DNA from: Cyanodermella asteris
Taxonomy: Eukaryota; Ascomycota; Lecanoromycetes; Ostropales; Stictidaceae
Direction of reading: 5' to 3'
NCBI GenBank assembly: GCA_900618795.1
Contig: UYJD01000006.1
Location: 540,785 to 604,784, forward strand
DNA: 64,000 nucleotides
Position numbers and translations under genes: made by a program. The notes beneath the pieces are model-generated. The model was given only the letters and a program-made list of their open reading frames with translations. It was not told where the DNA came from and did no database searches. Shown here one piece after another: positions 56,960 through 64,000 of the stretch. Every line of letters begins with the position of its first letter. The stretch's first letter is position 1.

Positions 56960-58534
56960 ATGAAGCTATCGGTGAGAACATACTTGTCGGGCTCCTGCAG
57001 TTTGGTATTGTCAATATTATTTCGGCCACCTACTGTTATGGCATTGACTGAGGCCAGTCTGACATCCTGTCTGACCCAGGCCAACGTGCCATTCCTGTCA
57101 TCGTCATCCGCAGGATATACGCAGGAAGTCAGCACGTACAATGTCAGAACGCAGTTCAAACCACAAGCCATTGCCACACCCAACTCGACCACACAAATCT
57201 CGTCTGCCTTGAAGTGCGCCGCTGCAGCTAACATCACGGTCCAGGCCAAGGGTGGAGGACATTCTTACACCGGATACAGTCAGGGTGGGAAGGATGGAGC
57301 TTTCACAATCTCCCTGGAGAACTTTCAGGAAGTCACGCTGGGCCCGCAGGGCTACAGTAGTGATACTGCAAAAGTCGGGGCTGGACAGCGTCTCGGGAAC
57401 ATGGCGTCGTCTCTATACAACAAGGCGCAAGTCGGTCTGCCTCATGGTTCCTGTCCCGGTGTCGGCATTGGCGGCCATGCTACCCATGGTGGGTTTGGAT
57501 TCAACAGCCGCGCATGGGGCTTAGCGATGGACAGCATCGTTGCCATGGACGTCGTTCTACCCAACGGCACATCTCTAACGGTCTACTCTCAGAACCAGCC
57601 AGATCTCTGGTTCGCCTTTCGAGGAGCAGCAGACTCGTTTGGTATCGTCACCAACTTCTACATGAAGACGCGACCCGTACCGACCAGCATGGTCTACTTC
57701 GGGTATCATTTTGGCAATATCTGGGCCAGCAAAGATCCCAGCATACCGACAAATATGCTGCTCCATCTTCAGAGCTTTGCTAACAACGCTTCTGTGATTG
57801 ATGGACGACTCACTTTCGACACCTATCTCGATGGCGAAAGCTGGTCAACGTCGGGACAGTTCCAAGGCAGTTTGTCCGAGTTCAACTCCAAAATTGCTCC
57901 CGAGCTACTGCGAACGATGCCAAAGCCCACGAGCGACAGCAGCGTTCAAGTCGTCAACTGGACCCAGTCACTCACACTCCTTGCCGGTAACAATCCTCTG
58001 ATCGAACCACTTGGAGCAGGCTATAATCTTCACGACGACTTTTTCGCAAAGTCCCTTGTAATACCACAATCAGGTCTCCTTACCAAAGCATCGGCCACAG
58101 CGTTCTTCACCTACATCATCCAACACGGGATCAACGTCCCCTCCGGTTGGTACTGGTACACAATCTTCGACCTATGGGGCGGGCCCGGAAGTGCAATCAA
58201 TAAGCTCTCCGCTAGCGACTCTGCCTTCCACCAGCGAGACAACTTTTGGACTTTTCAAAACTATGGCTACGCGACCAGAGATGGTAACGGGGCGTTTCCG
58301 AAGACGTTCCCGAGCGGGGTCAAGCCTTTCATACAGGGTCTGAATGATGCGATCCCGAAGGCGCAGCCGGAGACCCAGTTTGGGATGTATGCGAATTATT
58401 TAGACGATTCGTTGACGCCGGCACAGGCGCATGTGACGTATTTTGGGGCGGAGGGGTATGCGAGGTTGCTGAAGCTGAAGAAGGCGATTGATCCGGGGAT
58501 GTTGATCACAAATCCTCTTGGTGTGGGCATGTAG
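56960..58534 (+). CDS. secreted AA7 FAD oxidase (glucooligosaccharide-oxidase/berberine-bridge-like)
   Basis: Single exon, 524 aa. MKLSVRTYLSGSCSLVLSIL is a signal peptide. The FAD-binding PCMH domain follows, with VQAKGGGHSYTGYS (about residue 99), whose His forms one flavin bond, and HGSCPGVGIGGHATHGGFG (about 162), whose Cys forms the second. The pattern therefore predicts bicovalent FAD. WGLAMDSIVAMDVVLPNG and the C-terminal BBE-type ending, with DPGMLITNPLGVG, complete the family. Such secreted oxidases convert oligosaccharides, or sometimes alkaloid- or polyketide-like substrates, and release hydrogen peroxide. In plant-associated fungi they may act on cell-wall fragments. The actual substrate is not readable from sequence. 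Many N-glycosylation sites fit secretion. Confidence 0.9.
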   Translation: MKLSVRTYLSGSCSLVLSILFRPPTVMALTEASLTSCLTQANVPFLSSSSAGYTQEVSTYNVRTQFKPQAIATPNSTTQISSALKCAAAANITVQAKGGGHSYTGYSQGGKDGAFTISLENFQEVTLGPQGYSSDTAKVGAGQRLGNMASSLYNKAQVGLPHGSCPGVGIGGHATHGGFGFNSRAWGLAMDSIVAMDVVLPNGTSLTVYSQNQPDLWFAFRGAADSFGIVTNFYMKTRPVPTSMVYFGYHFGNIWASKDPSIPTNMLLHLQSFANNASVIDGRLTFDTYLDGESWSTSGQFQGSLSEFNSKIAPELLRTMPKPTSDSSVQVVNWTQSLTLLAGNNPLIEPLGAGYNLHDDFFAKSLVIPQSGLLTKASATAFFTYIIQHGINVPSGWYWYTIFDLWGGPGSAINKLSASDSAFHQRDNFWTFQNYGYATRDGNGAFPKTFPSGVKPFIQGLNDAIPKAQPETQFGMYANYLDDSLTPAQAHVTYFGAEGYARLLKLKKAIDPGMLITNPLGVGM

Positions 58535-58801
58535 GGTGAGGGTCCGAAATCATGGTACGACAAAGCCGAGAATTCCTGGTTTAGCAATAAACCATCCGCG
58601 ACGAAGGTGGAATGCAGCTTTATCCAGAAATCGTTCTTGTGAGATGTTTTTCCTTCCCTCCTTCAGACGTTGCGGCGCGAATCACTTCTAGGATCGCCCG
58701 GAGGATTCAAAGATTGCTTGAAAACAGGGTCGCCGTCGCTCATGCTCACCATCATTATTATAAACTCGTTTCTTTTCACTGCCCCTTTGTAACGCGGGCA
58801 C
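58535..58801. other. 3' flank of AA7 gene up to assembly gap
   Basis: Between the AA7 stop and the run of Ns. No gene seen. Probably the AA7 3' untranslated region and part of the convergent spacer. Confidence 0.45.
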
Positions 58802-58958
58802 NNNNNNNNNNNNNNNNNNNNNNNNNNNNNNNNNNNNNNNNNNNNNNNNNNNNNNNNNNNNNNNNNNNNNNNNNNNNNNNNNNNNNNNNNNNNNNNNNNN
58901 NNNNNNNNNNNNNNNNNNNNNNNNNNNNNNNNNNNNNNNNNNNNNNNNNNNNNNNNNN
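58802..58958. other. assembly gap (157 Ns)
   Basis: Unresolved bases directly visible. The gap lies between the AA7 gene and the protease gene, whose stop codon is only two bases from its right edge. Its true length is unknown and it may conceal a simple repeat. Confidence 1.
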
Positions 58959-58960
58959 TC

Positions 58961-61900
58961 TCAATCTGGTGGGTCATGCTGCCCTAGAGGCAAGTCCTTG
59001 CATCCTTTGAAGTCTTCGAGATGGAGGTCGTCATGCATCAGTTTATAGATCCGCTGCTTTATTATAAAGGTGTCGTCAGAGTTGGGTTGGCTGTTAAAGG
59101 CATAGCTCCAGTGATCAGCATTCCCGCCGGGGTCGGTGATGCCTGTAACACCAAGGTCGTCGTCCAGATTCAATCGATTCAGTGGATCGGTAATATTCTT
59201 CCTCTTCTCTCCGAACAAAGCTTCCGGCCAAAAACTGCCTACGAGGTCCCACTGCACGAAAAAGACGGCATCATGCGCTTCGCACTCAACCTTCGGCGTA
59301 GGGGGCGCTGCACGAGGGGTCGGGGTACAGTCTGGAACTGCGTGGTTCTGGGCCTGATCGTCGAAAAAGATCTCACAATTGTCCGTTGCAATGGGTTTGG
59401 CTGGGTCGATGGTCGGAGTGAAGGCTAGACCAGTGGGAATGGTGGTGTATGCGCAATCTGGCGTGGGCCAGCTCATACTCGCTGCGCCGGTGGCAATCGG
59501 TAATGTGTGTGATCCCTGACAAACGCAATATGCTGAAGCGATGTGCAGGCCCGGGTCTGCATCTTGTTTGGTGCATGATATCGGAGTTGGAGTAGCAGTG
59601 GGTGTGACAGCGACCGGCACAACGGTCATTGTGCACACGTCTCCGTCCAATCCACCGTCGTCGCCTTCATCCTCGTCGGGAGAAGGATCATCGCGCACGT
59701 CAAGTGAGGCCCTGTCATTACCACCTCCTACCGCGGTGCGCTCTTCAAAGTCTCTGGTCAGAAGCCCGAAGCATCGATTACCGCCAAATGCTCCGTTATA
59801 TGCGATTGAAGGACCGTTTGTATGTCGGGGGTAAGATAGCTTCATGATCTTCTTCTTCAGAGCCTCGGCGGTTTTAGGAGGGCTTTTCGCCAACATCAGA
59901 AGCGCTGCGACACCTGCGACCTGAGGCGCTGCGAGGGACGTTCCCGAGGTTGTATATACTATCTTATCCGTGATTGGAATATTTGCAGTTGTGCGTGGGC
60001 AGTCGAGCTCGGCGCCCCTCGCATAGACATCGATGTACTTCTTGTCGGGGGTAGGCTCGAGCGCCGTCATGTCCGTTACCGTGTCGTCTGGATTCGTCGA
60101 TCCAACCAACATGAAATTTGGGTATGTGTCGTGGTATCTTCGGAGGCTTGGAAGGATTATACGCTCCTGTAGAGTCCTCGTTCGACCGCGCTGATCCTTG
60201 TCTCCACCATTATTGCCGGCAGCAACAACGACAAGCGCACCGGTCGCTGTAAGCTTAGCTATTGCGTCGTCGATGAGGTCTTGTAATGTCGGATTGGCTG
60301 AGAACACTGCCTGCCTTTAGTTTTGAGCATTAATCAGAAAGGTTTGAGGCTCTTACTGTTATTCGAGATGTTGACAATTATCTTCGGGCCACCCCCTTCC
60401 TCGCTTGCGCGGTCTGCAGCCAACTCAATTGCTTTAGCCAGCGCATTAAAGTTCACCGTATCGCCACCCGATGATGTAGGTCCATCATCTCTGATAATAA
60501 TGGTCTTTACCTGCTTGGCCGCGCCGCAAAGGGGAGAAACGGCATACTGCCAAACGCATGTGCCATGATTGTTGAAGCCTGGAGAAAGCTCCTCCGTGTC
60601 ATAACGGTCTTGAGGCTGCACGTTTAGTGGATTTTCAATATGATCAAGTGCACCGGCGCCGTTGTCGCGAATGTAGTCTTCAACCTGATCGAAATCTAAG
60701 TTCAGACCACTATCGATAATAATTATTTTGACATCGTCACGGGTGCGTCCGGTGTAAAAGTACTGGTTGTAATTTGGATCGTCTTGATCCATGCGCTTGG
60801 TTCTGGACAATAGAGGTAGATGCTCGAGGTTGGAGCTGATTTCTGTTTGACTCCGAAAGGGTTTCTTCGGGCTGAGTCCACGTTTCGATAGGCCTGATCG
60901 CTCCTGGAGAAGAGCCCGTCGCTGTAAAGCTTGTCTTGGATGATCGGCTTTAGAGTCCAACAACGCGGGCGTTTCGGGTTTTGTAACTGTGTCAGGAACT
61001 ACTACCTCGACCCTTGAGTCTTGCCGAATGGCTGTAGCAACGCTATCATTGAGCTTACAATGCCAGGCATAAAGTTCTTGATTGAAAAACTTCCAAGGAT
61101 CTACATTTGCTATACCTTTATCTGATAGCGAGGCTTGGAGGCTCAAGGCATCCTGGGCGCTAATATCCTTCTTGAGGTATATGGCTGCAGGCGTGGATGT
61201 GGCAGGTGGTTCGGATGAGGTTGAACTCGTCGTACTTGTTGTCTGGGTGAAGGTCGTTCCAGTTGCATCAGCCGGTGGGACAGTAGGAACGGCTTGGCTC
61301 ACGTGTCCGGGGTCGGGTATGGGAATTGGCGTTGGGAAGGGAAGCCCGATAGAAGGCACGCCTACCGCCTGAGTTCCGCTTCCGTTGTCTGAACCGGGTG
61401 GAACTGGAGTCGGCTGGCTCGGGTTTGTCGGACCAGGACCAGTTCCCTCACCGGTAGGTTTATTTTCACCTGACTCATTAGGTGGAATAATGACTGGCTG
61501 TGTTCCTGTTCCTTGGTTCGGGTTTGATATCGGAGTTGGCTGATTTGCTTCTGTAGGATTGGGCGGATCAGTCTGCTGGCCAGTCGGTTTGGCGTCTCCA
61601 GACTCGACCGGCGGTACAACAACTGGCTGTGTTCCTGTTCCCTGCTCCGGATTCGGAATTGTAGTTGGCTGAGCACCTTGTGTAGGACCTGAACCAGACT
61701 CTTGGCTGGTAGGCTTGTTGTTTTCGGTCTCAACAGGCGGCACGATAAGAGGCTGCGTTATGCCATCTCCTTCGGAGCTAAGGGCCGATGTGGCTTGATT
61801 CTGTCCTGTTGGGCTTAGAATAGTCACTTGTCCGCTACGTTGATCCCCGCTGGCGGTAATGGCTGAAAGAAGAGGCTGAGTTGACGTGCCAGGTTCCGGG

Positions 61901-62493
61901 ACAGGTATGGGTGTTGGCTGGCTCAGCTCAGTCGAGGTATTGTCCGTATTCGAAACGTGAGATGCGTCTTGTCCACTGGTGAACTCTCCAGTAGACTGGA
62001 CGGTTTGACTACTCAGAGCAGGATCTTGACTCGTTGTTGACAGATTTGAGCTGGTCTGACTTGATGGCAGAGCCTGATCTCGTTGAGTCGTCTCTGTTTC
62101 GCCCTCCGAGGTCAATTCCGTGTTTGGATCTATATCGCTCTGCGTAAGTGATTGGAATCCTTCCGTAGTGGGTGAGGACAGCGAGATTATTGAACTACCA
62201 AAGCTAGTCGTAGGTACCGGGTTAAGAGCTTCGGATGCAGCTTGAGGCGGGTCTGACCTATTCAAGGGCTTAGGGCCTGTCGAAAAGCCTAAAGACGCAT
62301 CCGTGGAGACTGTAATGAGGATACTATTGTCTGATGAGGTAGAGAGTGGTGTTTCGATGCTTGATGAAGACAGAAGAGTGCCGGCAGGTGTCGGTAAAGA
62401 AATAGTGTCTGGCACATCGATTGAGCTGAAAATTGTTGATATTGGGACAAGTGAAGCAGCTTTTATCAGAGGGATAGCAACGAGGGAAGACAT
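58961..62493 (-). CDS. subtilisin-like serine protease (S8) with Pro/Thr-rich repeat stalk
   Basis: Two exons, 62493-60357 and 60306-58961, with a 50-nt intron (GTAAGA to GGCAG) joining VNISNN to MFSANPTLQDL. Total 1160 aa. The start MSSLVAIPLIKAASLVP is the first ATG. No ideal signal peptide is seen, so an upstream exon is possible. Residues ~25-440 are Ser/Thr/Pro-rich and mucin-like, with three ~43-residue repeats. The S8 domain has Asp in KIIIIDSGLNLDF (about 594), His in FNNHGTCVWQY (about 642), Asn in VVVAAGNNGGD and Ser in TTSGTSLAAPQVAGVAALL (about 833). The C-terminus is cysteine-containing (YCVCQGSHTLPIATG). It is probably a wall-associated or secreted endoprotease. The stop lies two bases from the N gap, but the frame closes normally. 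Confidence 0.85.
61375..61761 (-). repeat. coding tandem repeat in the protease stalk
   Basis: Three consecutive imperfect units of 42-43 codons, each starting TQPxxxPPxE and running through KPT to NPxQGTG or similar, followed by a degenerate fourth start (TQAVGVPS). Units differ by several substitutions but keep frame, so the array is old or under length selection. Confidence 0.85.
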
Positions 62494-62950
62494 TGTGTAT
62501 AATGTTGACGCAGACAGCTCTGGTGGCTTGCAATATCGGCATATCGAGATCAAACGCAGCAATATACTTATAGTGCTGCCATGAGGACGACTACAACGCG
62601 CTCCGGCAGTCAGCTGTGTCCTAAATACAGATCACGAGCGGGTCTCGATGGCCCTTGTCTGCAGCGGTCAGCCGCACTCAGATAGGTGCGGCCTGGTCGC
62701 TCTGAAACAAATGCTGTAGCCTCTTTCTGGCCAAGGGTTCTAGACGTAAAGCAAGATGCGAAGACCTCACAACCATCAACATGGAATACGAGTCTGGAAG
62801 TTCGATAACGTACCCCGGCTACTTTTCAAGCGGCCTTGTTCACAGGTGACAGATATCAGACACAAATTAGCAGTATTGCTTCAGGCAAACAATCACAATC
62901 GGGAGGGGAAAACAATTGTATTATGTTGAAAAGAGGAGACGAGGGCGATG
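62494..62950. promoter_or_regulatory. protease promoter and 3' flank of the next gene
   Basis: 457 bp. An ATG at 62583 (minus strand) opens only four codons before a stop, but could belong to a short leader exon carrying the missing start of a signal peptide. Nothing else recognised. Confidence 0.4.
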
Positions 62951-63526
62951 TTATTCTGTCCAAACAGAAGTGACAATCCCATACTCATCAACTGAGATGA
63001 CGAGATGTGCTGGACAAACCATAGGACGCCGCGGCCTAAAATAGTACCAAGATTCTGGCAGGTTGCTCGTTTCAAATTCCTCGGCGACAGGAGAGTGATT
63101 GAGAAATCGCTGCTTCACCTTGTCGATCTCTCGTGTCCATTCGTCGCGGATTTGCATTCGTTCGTCCCTATCGGTGGACTGGGCCGTTCTCTGTTTGAAT
63201 CCTCTATGCATTTCCTCTGGCAGCTCGGGGCACTTCTGGAAGGCTACCTTACCATTTGTCACCAGTCTTCGTCCGATGAGAGCGTCTTGCCAGTCCGTGA
63301 GTTCCTGCAAAGTGAACCCGGGTGATGGTGGTGGCGACCTCTGCAAAGTAGAAAGATCTACTCTGCGACCATAAGTGATAATACGTGGAGCATCCACGCT
63401 TAGCGCGGACGGCGCCTGGCTCGTATTGGTTGAAGCTATCGAGCTGGCTTTGGATGGATCCAATGCACCAAGATCCAGGTCTCTGCTTGGAGCGGCGAAG
63501 CGTGATTTGCTCAAGCAAATCCCCAT
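62951..63526 (-). CDS. uncharacterised protein with possible N-myristoylation signal
   Basis: Single exon, 191 aa from the ATG at 63526, seven codons inside a longer frame. I do not recognise a family. The chosen start gives MGICLSKSRF: Gly2, Cys4 and Ser6 fit an N-myristoylation plus palmitoylation signal for membrane attachment. The middle has ITYGRRVDLSTLQRSPPPSPGFTLQELTDWQDALIGRRLV. The C-terminal half is charged and helical (DRDERMQIRDEWTREIDKVKQRF) and ends in a more globular stretch, ESWYYFRPRRPMVCPAHLVISVDEYG. Clean composition and a coherent C-terminus suggest a real gene. Any role is unknown. Confidence 0.6.
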   Translation of the reverse strand: MGICLSKSRFAAPSRDLDLGALDPSKASSIASTNTSQAPSALSVDAPRIITYGRRVDLSTLQRSPPPSPGFTLQELTDWQDALIGRRLVTNGKVAFQKCPELPEEMHRGFKQRTAQSTDRDERMQIRDEWTREIDKVKQRFLNHSPVAEEFETSNLPESWYYFRPRRPMVCPAHLVISVDEYGIVTSVWTE

Positions 63527-64000
63527 AATGCTTGTTCCCAGGCGCAAAGGAGGTCTGCGGATGTGCTTTCCTGCACCAAGGATGGGGCCTGGCTGCGGTG
63601 CGCGATTTGAGTTGCTCCTATTTTCTTGTCAAAAGAGCTGACTCGGAGGGGTATGCACAGGTGGTGGATCGATGTGGGCGAGAAGGAATCTTAACCCAGG
63701 CTACTTAAGCGGTCATGGCACACGAGGCTGCGGCCGAAACTCGTGCGCATGGGCCCCAGGCCGCTTGGTCGTCGCTTTATTTTCGAAATCCTCTGCCTTT
63801 CATTTCGATTTGGTGTGTGTGTGTGTGTGTATGTGAGCTTCGGGCTGCAAGCTGGCGGACGGGAGGCCCTCGTGTGGGCTATCTAGCTCGCAAGGTGGCC
63901 GTCTCAAGACGGGGATTTTGGCCAAGTCAAAGATGTGCTACTCCTGGCCTCCATTATCAAAGACCGATCGAACACTCTCGATGCCACCGTTCACTAGGCT
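63527..64000. other. right edge, promoter of the last gene
   Basis: No gene identified up to the window edge. Contains a GT microsatellite, listed separately. Confidence 0.45.
63813..63830. repeat. (GT)n microsatellite
   Basis: Nine uninterrupted GT units directly visible, about 290 bp upstream of the last gene on the minus strand. Confidence 0.95.

Overview
The window is nuclear DNA of a filamentous ascomycete fungus. The evidence is short GT-AG introns of about 47-174 nt, long intron-poor ORFs, and fungus-type families: SWC3, a Dsl1-type ZW10 protein, Shr3, a Zn2Cys6 regulator, an adenylate-forming reductase, CYP61, HET and AA7. The gene mix suggests a Dothideomycete, but that is inference. 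No rRNA, tRNA, CRISPR array or intact transposon was recognised. There is one run of Ns (58802-58958).

Left part (0-19 kb): SWC3 (-), a Dsl1/ZW10 vesicle tether with acidic tryptophan motifs (-), and a cation/calcium exchanger (+) that shares a divergent promoter with the tether. An accessory-looking stretch follows: a four-exon Zn2Cys6 factor (-), a 5'-truncated second copy of sterol C-22 desaturase (CYP61/ERG5), a secreted GH43 enzyme (+) and an A-T-R adenylate-forming reductase (-).

Middle (19-39 kb): a two-exon DUF2237 protein (-), a decayed DHA1 major-facilitator transporter (+), a tentative Ser/Thr-rich membrane protein (-), a patatin-family lipase (+), a Baeyer-Villiger-type flavin monooxygenase (-) and a PNG1 homologue (-). 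PNG1 has valine exactly where the catalytic cysteine should be. A gene-poor stretch then holds only a HET-domain fragment, followed by a TenA-like protein (-) and the permease chaperone Shr3 (+).

Right part (39-64 kb): an SREBP-type bHLH factor (-) sits alone between two gene-free stretches of over 4 kb each. Next come a NEDD8/SUMO-type protease (-) and PEX1 (+), head to head, then ribosomal protein eS30 (-), a secreted AA7 FAD oxidase (+), a large subtilisin-like protease with a tandem-repeat Pro/Thr-rich stalk (-) and a small, possibly myristoylated protein (-).

Housekeeping genes (chromatin, ER-Golgi traffic, peroxisome, ribosome, permease folding) are thus interleaved with secreted or secondary-metabolism genes and at least two clear gene relics. 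I see no single novel multi-gene system. The most distinctive signals are the PNG1 pseudoenzyme, the possible eroded cluster at 9-22 kb and the isolated bHLH gene. Exon borders were worked out by hand from splice signals, reading frame and family similarity. Wherever I give a complete model, the exon lengths sum to a multiple of three.
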